A DNA stretch of 64,000 nt from Litchfieldia sinesaloumensis (lineage in GTDB: Bacteria > Bacillota > Bacilli > Bacillales > Bacillaceae_L): the NCBI RefSeq assembly GCF_900156865.1, contig NZ_LT732529.1:3322057-3386056 (forward strand), read 5' to 3'. The notes below the pieces were generated by a model. The model had not been told where the DNA came from. It made no database searches and saw only the letters and a list, made by a program, of their open reading frames with translations. Shown piece after piece: positions 23,540-31,861 of this stretch; within the stretch, counting starts at the first letter, position 1; every line of letters starts with the position of its first letter. The position numbers were made by a program, and so were the translations under genes.

Positions 23540-23971
23540 CTATTTTAATTTAGCTAGTACTTGATCGATTAACGGCTCTAGTTCTGCATATGTTTCTCTA
23601 TATATATCGACCGGTCCTCCAAAAGGATCGGAAACATCCCCGCTACTATTCACATATTCTTTTATCGTAAATACCTTGTCTTTTGATTCTGGGAAGCTTT
23701 GAAGAATTGCTTGTTTATGTTGATTGGTCATCGTTAATATACAAGTTGCCCATCCCACATGTTCTTTTGTTAGATAAGAAGAAGTATGAGTACACTCTAT
23801 CCCATTTTCTTGTAAAACTTGTGCGGTATTTGCTGAAGCAGGACTACCATCACCGGCATAAATCCCCGCCGATTTCACTTCAATCTCATGACCAGCTTTG
23901 CTTCGTAATATTGATTCTGCCATTGGACTTCTACATGTATTCCCCGTACAAATAAATAAAACACGAATCAT
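23540..23971 (-). CDS. ywlE: Low-molecular-weight phosphatase YwlE, protein-arginine phosphatase type
   Basis: The 143-residue enzyme has the P-loop CTGNTCRSP (C8 nucleophile, R14) and the general-acid loop DPFGG. The Thr at position 12 replaces the Ile or Leu of tyrosine phosphatases; in B. subtilis YwlE that Thr confers specificity for phosphoarginine. It should therefore remove phosphate from arginine residues marked by McsB, opposing McsB in protein quality control. ATG at 23971 with AAGGGGTG upstream. The transducer gene follows within 22 nt. Confidence 0.94.
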   Translation of the reverse strand: MIRVLFICTGNTCRSPMAESILRSKAGHEIEVKSAGIYAGDGSPASANTAQVLQENGIECTHTSSYLTKEHVGWATCILTMTNQHKQAILQSFPESKDKVFTIKEYVNSSGDVSDPFGGPVDIYRETYAELEPLIDQVLAKLK

Positions 23972-24084
23972 CTCATCACCCCTTGGTTGTCTATATGTTA
24001 CTTTCGACCTACATGAATAGACATAATTCGATATAGTACCATTATAGCCACATTACTTTGAAAAATATAGATAGTAATTAAAAA

Positions 24085-24109
24085 AGAGCATGGGTTTTAT
24101 CCATACTCT
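24085..24109 (-). terminator. Intrinsic terminator after mntP
   Basis: AGAGTATGG-ATAAAA-CCCATGCTCT on the minus strand with one mismatch, then TTTTTT; 33 bp after the mntP stop. Confidence 0.85.
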
Positions 24110-24141
24110 ACTGACATTTCTATAGGCACTTGTCCACCTAT

Positions 24142-24705
24142 TTACAATGGAATTAATAATTTTACACCGAAGACGAGAAGGATGCAGCCACCTAACACTT
24201 CACTATATGTACCAAGCCAATTCTGGACCTTTCGACCTAAAAGAAGACCTACCCATGATAAAATCATACTCACGATTCCAAACATGAGAATCACCATGAT
24301 GGTCTTGGCTCCGTATATTCCTAATGAGAGACCAACTGAAAAACTATCTAGGCTCACGCTCAAGGCAAAAATAAATAACCCGAATCCAACCGGCGTTAAC
24401 ATGCTTTGCTGATCATCGTCCTTAAAGGAGGAAATAATCATTTGCAAACCTAAAAATAAGAGCAAACCACCGCCTAAATAGGTTGCGATTGCACCAAATG
24501 TATCTGATAAGAAGTGACCGATCATCATACCGGCCAAAGGCATCCACATATGAAAGAGACCAATGGTGATTCCGATTGTGAGGATTTGCTTGAGTCTTAA
24601 TTGAATCAATCCCATTCCAAGCCCCACAGAAAATGCATCCATTCCTAAAGCAAATGCCATGATAAATAAGGTTATAATTTCTCCGAGAAATGCTGTAATA
24701 TCCAT
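24142..24705 (-). CDS. mntP: Manganese efflux pump MntP
   Basis: The 187-residue membrane protein has six hydrophobic helices and the two internal-repeat motifs of MntP ([15 protein letters not shown] and [17 protein letters not shown]), whose acidic residues line the ion path. It exports Mn2+. ATG at 24705 with AAGGAGG upstream. B. subtilis has the same gene (ywlD) between ywlC and ywlE. No manganese riboswitch is seen in the 71-bp gap upstream. Confidence 0.95.
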   Translation of the reverse strand: MDITAFLGEIITLFIMAFALGMDAFSVGLGMGLIQLRLKQILTIGITIGLFHMWMPLAGMMIGHFLSDTFGAIATYLGGGLLLFLGLQMIISSFKDDDQQSMLTPVGFGLFIFALSVSLDSFSVGLSLGIYGAKTIMVILMFGIVSMILSWVGLLLGRKVQNWLGTYSEVLGGCILLVFGVKLLIPL

Positions 24706-24776
24706 CTTCTACCTCCTTGGACGTGCCTATTTCAACATATGCATGTACCAAACGAAATAGAAGAAGGATTTCCCAA

Positions 24777-25820
24777 TTATTCTGTTATGATTCGATGACC
24801 AGCTGCCTTGGTGAGTCGGTTCATAAGGGCTTGGCCGATGCCTTCGCTTGGAAAGCTTTCACTAAAAATCACATCGACTCCACTTTCATCAAATTGACGT
24901 AATACGCCATATAGCCTGCTTGCTACGGTTTCCAATTGTTCACGTGAGCCACAGCTAATAACTCGATCTGCTTCATATTTATTTTCACGTTCCGTTGTCG
25001 TCAGAACTCCGACCTTCAGACCCTCATTTTGCTTTTCCTTTACAAGAGACTGAATAAACCCCTGTGATCCATTCACAATTGTCAGAGGAGCAGTTGGTGC
25101 ATAATGCTTGTATTTCATGCCTGGTGATTTTGGGGCTTCGTTGTCTGTTAAGATTGCCTTGTCCACCTCAACCACTCCACAAACACTCTCAAGCTGTTCC
25201 TTTGTAATCCCACCTGGTCTGAGAATGATCGGAACTTCTCCAGAACAGTCTAGAACTGTTGATTCAAGGCCAACTCCTGTAGGTCCACCATCGAGTATTC
25301 CAGCAATTTTACCAGTCAAATCATCAGCCACATGCTTAGCAAGTGTGGGACTAGGTTTTCCTGAAAGATTCGCACTTGGTGCAGCAAGCGGAAGACCAGA
25401 TGCTGTAATCAAAGCCAACGCAACTGGATGACTCGGCATCCGCACTGCTACTGTTTCAAGCCCTGCTGTTACCTTTTTCGAAACAGCATTTTCCTTTCTT
25501 TTTAAAACAAGGGTCAGCGGTCCTGGCCAGAACTTTTCAATCAATCGCTCCGCCTGCTCTGAAATATCCTCAGCAATCTTATATAATTGCCCCATTGTGG
25601 AGATGTGGACAATCAGTGGATTATCACTTGGACGACCTTTCGCTTCATAAATTTTCGCCACCGCATCATCAGACAAAGCATTCGCTCCAAGCCCATATAC
25701 CGTCTCAGTAGGAAAGCCAACTACTTCGTTTGCTTGTAAAAGCGCTGCTGCTTCTATTATTTGTGGATAAGATTCTAAATTGTGTTGATGTTTATCCACA
25801 ACCCAATGTTTTGTTTCCAT
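24777..25820 (-). CDS. ywlC: L-threonylcarbamoyladenylate synthase (Sua5/YwlC)
   Basis: It makes threonylcarbamoyl-AMP for the t6A modification of ANN-decoding tRNAs. The 347-residue protein has an N-terminal YrdC domain (about residues 18-205, with GFPTETVYGLGANA and KGRPSDNPLIVHI) joined to the C-terminal Sua5 domain (about 230-345). The ATG at 25820, with GGAG 9 nt upstream, is preferred over a TTG three codons earlier. Its first codons contain two perfect DnaA boxes, part of a cluster that continues upstream. Confidence 0.96.
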   Translation of the reverse strand: METKHWVVDKHQHNLESYPQIIEAAALLQANEVVGFPTETVYGLGANALSDDAVAKIYEAKGRPSDNPLIVHISTMGQLYKIAEDISEQAERLIEKFWPGPLTLVLKRKENAVSKKVTAGLETVAVRMPSHPVALALITASGLPLAAPSANLSGKPSPTLAKHVADDLTGKIAGILDGGPTGVGLESTVLDCSGEVPIILRPGGITKEQLESVCGVVEVDKAILTDNEAPKSPGMKYKHYAPTAPLTIVNGSQGFIQSLVKEKQNEGLKVGVLTTTERENKYEADRVISCGSREQLETVASRLYGVLRQFDESGVDVIFSESFPSEGIGQALMNRLTKAAGHRIITE

Positions 25821-26096
25821 ATAACGCAACTCCTATGTAAAAATCCTTAAAATATCTAGCCTTATCATTAACTCAATATAAAAAAGTATAGGTTTAAAAA
25901 GATAGAAAAACACATGTTATCCACATTTTGTGGATAATAATGTGCAAAAAGTGGATAACTTTGTGGATATAACCAGTTTTCCCACATTTCACATCAGGAG
26001 GAAAATATCCATCCACAGCCCAAATTTTTCATCATGTTCCATACAGTATCACATTTAACCGCATTTTAACAACAAATCTTATCCACATTGTCCACA
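25762..26096. promoter_or_regulatory. DnaA-box cluster at the 5' end of ywlC
   Basis: Five perfect TTATCCACA boxes lie at 25762-25770 (minus), 25792-25800 (plus), 25917-25925 (plus), 25929-25937 (minus) and 26079-26087 (plus). One-mismatch boxes lie at 25950-25958, 25962-25970 and 26088-26096. B. subtilis carries a DnaA-box cluster at ywlC, one of several outside oriC that titrate DnaA and restrain initiation. Conservation here supports the same role. The region has no DnaA-trio or AT-rich unwinding element that I can recognise. Confidence 0.9.
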
Positions 26097-26106
26097 AAAA
26101 TGGTAA

Positions 26107-26153
26107 TAAAAAACCCCCGCTTGCGGACATTCCATCCACAAACAAGGGCTTGG
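26107..26153 (-). terminator. Probable terminator after ywlB
   Basis: On the minus strand CCCTTG pairs with CAAG-C-GGG around a loop, followed by TTTTTTATT; about 50 bp beyond the ywlB stop. The stem is imperfect. Confidence 0.55.
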
Positions 26154-26203
26154 CTATATTTTTAGTAGACGCTTTTCTCTCAAGACTCGTTGAAAAAACT
26201 TCT

Positions 26204-26650
26204 TTATTTTTCGATTTGAGATACCATGAACATAGGATCTGCCTTTTCAAGCAGATGTGTAATATGATTGGAATCTTTAATATGACCAGGCAGCTCTTGC
26301 TCCTCAACTTTTTCAAAGCCTAGCATCGTAAAAAATTGGATTGAGGCTTGTTTATTTGTCGCTAAATACAAACGGCTGAGTTCCTTATACTTAGCAAGTG
26401 AAAGTGCACTTTTGAATAAGGTTAATAAATTAGTTTGATCAACACCTGGAGTAATCACAAGTGAACGCAGCAGTCCATCCTTTTCAATTCTTTCAATCCC
26501 TAATGTAGCGATGATGTTTTGCTTTGCGTCTTCCATTAAAATAAAGTGATCGATAATGGACTCTATTCCATCTGCACTAACTTCAGCTTGTCCTAAAAAT
26601 GCTCTTACTTTTTCAATATCTTGCTCAATTGCAGTTCTAATTTGCTTCAT
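26204..26650 (-). CDS. ywlB: GNAT-family N-acetyltransferase-like protein (YwlB position)
   Basis: The 148-residue protein has a GNAT-like layout: an N-terminal strand-helix (IRTAIEQDIEKVRAFL), a central strand (GLLRSLVITPGV) and the terminal SIQFFTMLGFEKVEEQELP segment typical of acetyl-CoA N-acyltransferases. The usual Q/RxxGxG/A acetyl-CoA loop is not clear (PGVDQTNLLTLFKSAL occupies its place), so catalytic activity is uncertain. ATG at 26650 with GGTGGGG upstream. Position between ywlC and spoIIR matches B. subtilis ywlB. Confidence 0.82.
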   Translation of the reverse strand: MKQIRTAIEQDIEKVRAFLGQAEVSADGIESIIDHFILMEDAKQNIIATLGIERIEKDGLLRSLVITPGVDQTNLLTLFKSALSLAKYKELSRLYLATNKQASIQFFTMLGFEKVEEQELPGHIKDSNHITHLLEKADPMFMVSQIEK

Positions 26651-26724
26651 GTCCCCACCCCATCTTTCCTTATCTACTAACTACTCTATGAGGTGGCATA
26701 CACATATAGAACCAAATGCTAGAT

Positions 26725-27411
26725 TTAACTAAATAAAGATGTAAAAAATTCAACAAGGAAAAACTTCACTTCTACTTCTTCTTCCTCGCCCTCATTGGCT
26801 TTGTCTTCTTTGTCTTTCTTTTCTTTTTTGTCTTTCTCATCTTCTTTTTCGTCTTCTTCTACTACATCTTCAAGCGCAACATCTTTACCTTCTTCATCAG
26901 ATGCCTCAATTGCGTCGCCAGTCGAGAAGTCTAAGAAACATAATGGTGGAAACAATACGCACCACCAGTTAGCTCCTTCTGCTTCACCTAATGTAATTAG
27001 AATCGCTTCGTACTCACCTGCTGGATATAAGAATTGACCATACAGCTTAGTCGGAAACTGAATATTCCTTCCGTAATCCACTGTATATGATTGGTTGCTG
27101 TTTTCTTCTTTTAACACGCTCGCAACGATCTTCTCGATTTCTGGAAGTCTCTCTTGAATTAGTTCTCTAGCAACCTCTACCGAAGTTAACTCTGCAACCC
27201 ACTCTGTGATTTCTGCATTAACCTCATCACGGACCTTACGCTTTAACTCCTGGTCTTTGTCAGAATCACTATTCGCTAAAATGCGAAGTCGAATCGCTTC
27301 ATCGGGAATTACCTGAAACCCTTCTGCACTTGTTTCTTTTATTAATAAATGGCTGTTCGCCCCAATTAACAGTAAAAAGATAAATGATACAATCGTAATT
27401 TGTTTATTCAT
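26725..27411 (-). CDS. spoIIR: Stage II sporulation protein R (SpoIIR)
   Basis: SpoIIR is made in the forespore, secreted into the intermembrane space and triggers SpoIIGA to process pro-sigma-E in the mother cell. The 228-residue protein has an N-terminal signal or anchor segment (residues 5-20), the core motif AIRLRILANSDSDKDQELKRKVRD, and the conserved block GANWWCVLFPPLCFLDF. After this is a 45-residue Asp/Glu/Lys-rich run before the hydrophobic end EVKFFLVEFFTSLFS. ATG at 27411 with a weak ribosome binding site. A sigma-F-type promoter lies just upstream. Confidence 0.95.
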   Translation of the reverse strand: MNKQITIVSFIFLLLIGANSHLLIKETSAEGFQVIPDEAIRLRILANSDSDKDQELKRKVRDEVNAEITEWVAELTSVEVARELIQERLPEIEKIVASVLKEENSNQSYTVDYGRNIQFPTKLYGQFLYPAGEYEAILITLGEAEGANWWCVLFPPLCFLDFSTGDAIEASDEEGKDVALEDVVEEDEKEDEKDKKEKKDKEDKANEGEEEEVEVKFFLVEFFTSLFS

Positions 27412-27437
27412 TCTCTAGCACCATCCCTTCACAAACC

Positions 27438-27466
27438 ATTCTCGCCAAGAAAATAGATTCTTAAAC
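27438..27466 (-). promoter_or_regulatory. Sigma-F-type promoter of spoIIR
   Basis: On the minus strand GTTTA (27462-27466), 15 nt, GGCGAGAAT (27438-27446). The -10 matches the sigma-F/G consensus GGNNANNNT and the -35 resembles GYATA. spoIIR is a sigma-F gene in B. subtilis. Confidence 0.7.
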
Positions 27467-27536
27467 TAGCAATTTTAAAAAATCTATTAAACTACTTTTA
27501 AATAGGCATTTTTACTATTTTTGAAAAAACAAGTAA

Positions 27537-27571
27537 AGTTGGCTTTACAAAATGTCTAGTTGACTTTACAA
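27537..27571 (+). promoter_or_regulatory. Two direct repeats, candidate operator of the XRE operon
   Basis: AGTTG(G/A)CTTTACAA occurs at 27537-27550 and 27558-27571, spaced exactly 21 bp. The first overlaps the palindrome GTAAAG-TTGG-CTTTAC. They lie 30-65 bp before the regulator gene, where autoregulatory sites are usual. Confidence 0.55.
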
Positions 27572-27602
27572 TGGAGACAGAAACAATTGGAGGATATTGT
27601 AA

Positions 27603-27806
27603 ATGGAGATTAAAAACCGTGTGAAGGAGCTTCGTGCAAAGCATAGCCTCACTCAAGGCGTCCTTGCTGAAAAAGTCAATGTAACACGACAAACCATCGT
27701 TGCGTTGGAAAAGGGAAGCTACATCCCTTCACTACTACTCGCTATGAATATCGCACGAACATTTAGCTTGCCAATTGAGGAAATTTTTTATTTGGAGGAG
27801 GAATGA
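27603..27806 (+). CDS. XRE-family transcriptional regulator (compact helix-turn-helix protein)
   Basis: The 67-residue protein is almost only an HTH domain: VKELRAKHSLTQGVLAEKVNVTRQTIVALEKGSYIPSL with the terminal LPIEEIFYLEE, like the YozG/YvaO-type short regulators. ATG at 27603 with GGAGG 9 nt upstream. Its stop overlaps the next start (ATGA), so it is paired with a membrane protein. Direct repeats upstream are likely autoregulatory sites. The signal is unknown. Confidence 0.93.
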   Translation: MEIKNRVKELRAKHSLTQGVLAEKVNVTRQTIVALEKGSYIPSLLLAMNIARTFSLPIEEIFYLEEE

Positions 27807-28282
27807 AGTTGAGTATTTTTCGTAACGTCTTGTATTCGATTATTTCAATTGCACTGATGGGATGGGCCCTTTCAACGATTTATTATGCGTATATGGGCTT
27901 TGCTACCATTGTAAAGACAAATCCTGAGCCACCTTGGATGATTGAAATAAACATGTTGCCTGTTTTCATTTCAATTATCGTTGGTATCATATTTGCAGCA
28001 ATTACGTATCCACAGTTAAAAAAGAAACGTAAATCCTGGAAAAATGTATTTCTATTGCCCATCGAATTTGAAGAAGGTGACGAACGCGAAAAGGAATTAA
28101 CCGGAAAAGCATGTCGTTCATCTTATATCATCATGTGGAAGACGTTCCCAATTATAACATCGCTGTTTTTTCTCTACCCATTCATCTCAGACACGGTACC
28201 TTACTACCCAATCATCTTATTATTGCTTTATCCGCTGATTCAAGTTACAGCTTATTTTGTATCATGGAAAAAGAACTACTAA
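27803..28282 (+). CDS. Membrane protein of unknown function, coupled to the XRE regulator
   Basis: I do not recognise a named family. The 159-residue protein has four predicted transmembrane helices (about residues 9-31, 50-70, 107-126 and 133-152) and a charged cytosolic loop between helices 2 and 3 with KKKRKSWKN and EFEEGDEREKELTGKACRSS. Small XRE regulators paired with 4-helix membrane proteins containing a DERE-type loop are common in Firmicutes (DUF2178/DUF3169-like). The start overlaps the regulator stop by 4 nt. A bidirectional terminator follows. Confidence 0.82.
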   Translation: MKLSIFRNVLYSIISIALMGWALSTIYYAYMGFATIVKTNPEPPWMIEINMLPVFISIIVGIIFAAITYPQLKKKRKSWKNVFLLPIEFEEGDEREKELTGKACRSSYIIMWKTFPIITSLFFLYPFISDTVPYYPIILLLLYPLIQVTAYFVSWKKNY

Positions 28283-28310
28283 TCCGTGACAGACATGTAT
28301 TTTGCCACAA

Positions 28311-28342
28311 AAAAGGGCTTGGTAGCTATACCAAGCCTTTTA
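28311..28342. terminator. Bidirectional terminator between the membrane protein gene and prmC
   Basis: AAAAGGGCTTGGTA pairs with TACCAAGCCTTTT-type sequence. A-rich on the left and T-rich on the right, it serves both convergent genes. The prmC stop codon lies in its right arm. Confidence 0.9.
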
Positions 28343-29209
28343 AAACCCTATTTCAGCAAACACCATTCGGTCTTTCCCATTGATGTCGTTCACAACTTCT
28401 ACTTTTGCATCTGGAAACGCTACGCGTAGCATTTCGGCAACTATTTCGCCTTGACCTATACCAACTTCAAAGGCCACAATCCCTCTTTCTTTTAAAACGA
28501 GAGGAATTTCCTCCATAAACCTCCGGTAAAAATCCAACCCGTCCTGACCACCCACAAGGGCACGGAGTGGTTCATGATCTTTCACCACTGTAGATAAGGT
28601 TGAAATGTCCTCTTCCGGAATATACGGCGGATTCGAAACCACTACATCAACCTTAACCCCTTCTTCTATCAACGGCTTTAATAAGTCACCTTCAATAAAT
28701 CGCACCTTCGCACCCAAACGTTCCGCATTTTCCTGCGCGACATCGATAGAGGCCTTTGCTATATCCACTGTCATTACATCAAGTTGGCGGTTTTCAAGTG
28801 CAAGGCTAACTGATATCGCGCCACTTCCTGTGCCAACATCTACAACCTTAATACTCTCTGTTGCGGTGTATAAACCGTCAATCCTTGATAGCACTCCTTG
28901 AACAAGTTCCTCCGTCTCTGGCCTCGGGATCAAGACTTCTTCATTCACTAAAAACCGACGACCGTAAAACTCCTCATAACCCATAATGTGTTGAACAGGA
29001 ATTCCAGCAACAGTCTCTCCAACAGCTATTACAAACTTTTCTTTTACATCAACATCGAGTTCTTCTCGTAGTTCGGCAAGCAGCTTCGACCGACTCATTC
29101 CAAGATAATGACACAACAGCAATTCCCCAATATTCTCGTCCCGACCATTTTCCCGTAAAAAAGAAGAAGCCCATTTGAGGGCTTCGTATATCTTTTGAAA
29201 TTCCGCCAT
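28340..29209 (-). CDS. prmC: Peptide chain release factor N5-glutamine methyltransferase
   Basis: PrmC methylates the Gln of the GGQ motif of release factors. The 289-residue protein has an N-terminal helical domain (residues 1-80), the SAM-binding motif [16 protein letters not shown] and the catalytic NPPY ([13 protein letters not shown]). The ATG overlaps the prfA stop by 1 nt (TAATG), so enzyme and substrate are translationally coupled. Confidence 0.97.
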   Translation of the reverse strand: MAEFQKIYEALKWASSFLRENGRDENIGELLLCHYLGMSRSKLLAELREELDVDVKEKFVIAVGETVAGIPVQHIMGYEEFYGRRFLVNEEVLIPRPETEELVQGVLSRIDGLYTATESIKVVDVGTGSGAISVSLALENRQLDVMTVDIAKASIDVAQENAERLGAKVRFIEGDLLKPLIEEGVKVDVVVSNPPYIPEEDISTLSTVVKDHEPLRALVGGQDGLDFYRRFMEEIPLVLKERGIVAFEVGIGQGEIVAEMLRVAFPDAKVEVVNDINGKDRMVFAEIGF

Positions 29210-30276
29210 TATTCGGCTTGCTCCATTTTTCTTGCTTGGTCTTCCATAATTAGCGCCTCAATTACTTCATCAAGCTTTCCAGTTAGGATTTGATCAAGCT
29301 TTTGAATCGTTAACCCAATACGGTGATCTGTTACACGGTTTTGCGGGAAATTATACGTACGGATACGTTCTGAACGGTCACCAGTACCAACCGCTTGCTT
29401 ACGGTTTTGGTCATATTCCGCTTGTACTTCACGTTGAAATTTATCATAGACACGAGCACGCAATACCTTCATTGCTTTTTCTTTGTTTTTAATTTGGGAT
29501 TTCTCATCTTGACAAGAAACAACAGTTCCAGTTGGCAAATGCGTCAAACGAACCGCGGACATTGTCGTGTTAACACTTTGTCCCCCAGGTCCACTAGAAG
29601 CAAATGTATCTACACGAATGTCTTTATCATGAATTTCGACTTCAACTTCTTCTGCTTCAGGTAATACCGCAACAGTTGCTGTTGATGTATGGATACGTCC
29701 GCCTGATTCTGTTTCAGGAACACGTTGCACACGGTGTGCGCCATTCTCGAATTTCAATCTAGAATAAGCACCTTTTCCGCTTATCATAAAGATGATTTCT
29801 TTATATCCACCAACACCTGTTGAGTTTGAGTCCATAACTTCCGTCTTCCACCCTTGGTGTTCAGCAAAGCGACTATACATGCGGTAGAGGTCACCAGCAA
29901 ATAGAGCAGCCTCATCTCCACCTGCAGCCCCACGGATTTCCATGATAACGTTCTTGTCATCATTCGGGTCCTTTGGTAGTAAAAGAACATGAAGACGCTC
30001 CTCAAGTTCCTCCATTTGGTCCTCGAGCTCATTTATTTCTTCTTTTACCATTTCGCGCATGTCAGCATCGAGCTTTTCCTCAAGCATCGCTCTAGCGTCA
30101 GTTAATTGTTCTTTAACCTCTTTGTACTCTCTATACTTCTCAACAGTTTCTTGTATATCTGATTGTTCTTTTGAATATTCACGTAGTTTAGTTGTGTCAC
30201 TTACGATATCTGGGTCACTTAATAGTTCATTTAGTTTTTCATAACGAGCTTCAACAGCTTCTAAACGATCGAACAC
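29209..30276 (-). CDS. prfA: Peptide chain release factor 1
   Basis: RF1 recognises UAA and UAG stop codons. The 355-residue protein has the GGQ motif ([12 protein letters not shown]) that triggers peptide release, and the anticodon-mimic region. The GTG at 30276 is chosen because GAGGTG lies 6 nt upstream and the resulting start ([22 protein letters not shown]) aligns with known RF1 N-termini. A GTG three codons earlier would use part of that ribosome binding site. Upstream lies a long tandem repeat array. Confidence 0.97.
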   Translation of the reverse strand: MFDRLEAVEARYEKLNELLSDPDIVSDTTKLREYSKEQSDIQETVEKYREYKEVKEQLTDARAMLEEKLDADMREMVKEEINELEDQMEELEERLHVLLLPKDPNDDKNVIMEIRGAAGGDEAALFAGDLYRMYSRFAEHQGWKTEVMDSNSTGVGGYKEIIFMISGKGAYSRLKFENGAHRVQRVPETESGGRIHTSTATVAVLPEAEEVEVEIHDKDIRVDTFASSGPGGQSVNTTMSAVRLTHLPTGTVVSCQDEKSQIKNKEKAMKVLRARVYDKFQREVQAEYDQNRKQAVGTGDRSERIRTYNFPQNRVTDHRIGLTIQKLDQILTGKLDEVIEALIMEDQARKMEQAE

Positions 30277-30361
30277 ACTCTTCACCTCAAAATTTAGTCC
30301 ATAACAGTATAATTATAGTATAGGGTACCCACATCGTCAAAGCAAATTACAATCAAAAGCG

Positions 30362-31036
30362 GCTTTCTCATGTCCGAATGCATTTCACGTACATCCTTGA
30401 ACTTGGGTATTTCTAGGAGATAGCGTAACTGCAACATGCCTTTGCGGGTTCGTAGTTGGATAATATTAGGAAACTGCATACCTGTATAATGCCTTTTCAT
30501 CCTCGCACTTGGATTTTTTTAGGAGATAGCGAACCTGCAACATGCCTTTTCGGGTTCGCATTTGGATAATATTAGGAAACAGTATACCTGTATAATGCCT
30601 TTTCATCCTCGCACTTGGATTTTTTTAGGAGATGGCGAACCTGCAACATGCCTTTGCGGGTTCGCACTTGGATAATATTAGGGAACAGCAATCATGTATA
30701 ACTCATTTGCATCCTCGCACTTGGATATTTTTAGGAGACTGCGAACCTGTATCATGCCTTTGCGGGTTCACAATTGGATATTATTAGGAATCACCATTCC
30801 TGTATAACTCATTTGCATCCTCGTACTTGGATTTTTTTAGGAGATAGCGAACCTGCATCATGCCTTTACGGGTTCGCAATTGGATAATATTAGGAATTAC
30901 CATTCCTGTATAACTCATTTGCATCCTCGGACTTGGGTATTTTTAGGAGATTTCGAACCTGCATCATGCCTTTCCGGGTTCGCATTTGGATAATATTGGG
31001 GAATACCATTCCTCGCACTTGGGTATTTTTAGGAGA
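30362..31036. repeat. Tandem array of 106-bp units (each a dimer of 53-bp monomers), about six copies
   Basis: AGGAGA recurs at 30415, 30521, 30627, 30733, 30839 and 30945, exactly 106 bp apart. A last unit at 31031 is 20 bp short. Each unit divides into two related 53-bp halves opening TCGCA(C/T)TTGGAT. One half carries the stem GCGAACCTGC/GCGGGTTCGC (30635-30644 with 30656-30665 in one unit). 106 is not a multiple of 3, and no extended reading frame crosses the array. It fills the gap between prfA and racA. Confidence 0.93.
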
Positions 31037-31136
31037 AGGTGATCCTGCAAAAGGACACGTTTGCCGAATCACCATGTTACACCCCTAGCCATTATTCCTT
31101 CGATACCCATAAATCCACCTTTACAAAATAATGCGC

Positions 31137-31183
31137 TGTCGAATTACAGACTTTATGTAGGATTGGTTCTTTCTTTGGCGAAA
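31137..31183 (+). promoter_or_regulatory. Spo0A box and sigma-H promoter of racA
   Basis: A perfect 0A box TGTCGAA lies at 31137-31143. Downstream, GTAGGATTG (31157-31165), 11 nt, GGCGAAA (31177-31183) matches the sigma-H consensus RNAGGAWWW-N11/12-RNNGAAT except at the last base of each box. racA is controlled by sigma-H and Spo0A in B. subtilis. Confidence 0.7.
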
Positions 31184-31279
31184 AGGGACTAGTTTTGTCT
31201 ACATGGAAGGATTTTGTAAATGAAAGGAGAACGTACTATATATATACAATCGGAAAAAATAATAGGGGGAGTGGTTGGT

Positions 31280-31795
31280 GTGAATACAGCAGAGTTTGCT
31301 AAAAAGTTGGGAGTTACAACAAAAACAGTTCGTAAATGGATTAAGCATTTTAATTTACAATGTGAAAAAAATGAATATGGCCACTATGTATTTGAAGAAA
31401 CTGACCTTCCACTATTCGAAAGAATACGGAATCAAGTGAAATCTGGGGTTCCTTCTGATAAAATCGAATTAACACCACCAGAGCCTAGGAAGGGGACCGC
31501 ACGGAAGATGGTACAAGCTTCAGATAAAACACTATCAGATAAATTAAACACGATCATGGAACGGATTAAGGAAAATGAGAAAGAGATAGAGAAAAAAGCA
31601 AGTGATGTTGTATCGTATCAACTTCTCCAGCATCGTAAAGAAATTGACGAACTCCAAAAAAGGATGCAGAAAATGGAGGCGTACATCGAGAGGCTTGAGC
31701 AAGAAAAAGAGGAACTACAAAAACAAACAGCCATCACACTCGAAAAAGTCGAGGGGTCCAGGAAACGCAAAAGAGTACTCGGATTCCTATTTTAA
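31280..31795 (+). CDS. racA: Chromosome-anchoring protein RacA
   Basis: RacA binds DNA near the origin and ties it to DivIVA at the cell pole during sporulation. The 171-residue protein has a MerR-like winged helix (NTAEFAKKLGVTTKTVRKWIKHFNL, residues 2-70), a variable linker, and a C-terminal coiled coil (about 85-160) before a basic tail (SRKRKRVLGFLF). The GTG at 31280, with GGGGGAG 8 nt upstream, gives the RacA-like N-terminus; an ATG 20 codons earlier adds unrelated sequence. Spo0A and sigma-H signals upstream fit. Overall similarity is low outside the HTH, as usual for RacA. Confidence 0.85.
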   Translation: MNTAEFAKKLGVTTKTVRKWIKHFNLQCEKNEYGHYVFEETDLPLFERIRNQVKSGVPSDKIELTPPEPRKGTARKMVQASDKTLSDKLNTIMERIKENEKEIEKKASDVVSYQLLQHRKEIDELQKRMQKMEAYIERLEQEKEELQKQTAITLEKVEGSRKRKRVLGFLF

Positions 31796-31826
31796 AGATC
31801 AGGTAGTCCACCTGGTCTTTTTATTA
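31793..31826 (+). terminator. Intrinsic terminator after racA
   Basis: GATCAGGT/ACCTGGTC stem with one wobble, followed by TTTTT, right at the racA stop. Confidence 0.82.
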
Positions 31827-31861
31827 TGCCGAAAAAATAAAAGCACCCCAATAGGAGCGCC

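Noticed and set aside
24706-24776. Manganese (yybP-ykoY) riboswitch before mntP
   Set aside because: The 71-bp gap is too short and shows no conserved yybP-ykoY stems.
25762-26096. A second replication origin
   Set aside because: DnaA boxes are present, but there is no AT-rich unwinding region or DnaA-trio pattern and no dnaA/dnaN nearby. A DnaA-titrating cluster, as at B. subtilis ywlC, is the simpler reading.
30362-31036. Possible CRISPR array
   Set aside because: The whole 106-bp unit is conserved; there is no alternation of identical repeats with unique spacers, and no cas genes are present. The same holds for the other arrays.
30294-31075. Short minus-strand frames with a shared PNIIQ(L/M)RTRKGM segment near prfA
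   Set aside because: They are readings of the 106-bp repeat. Because 106 is not divisible by 3, no frame continues between units.
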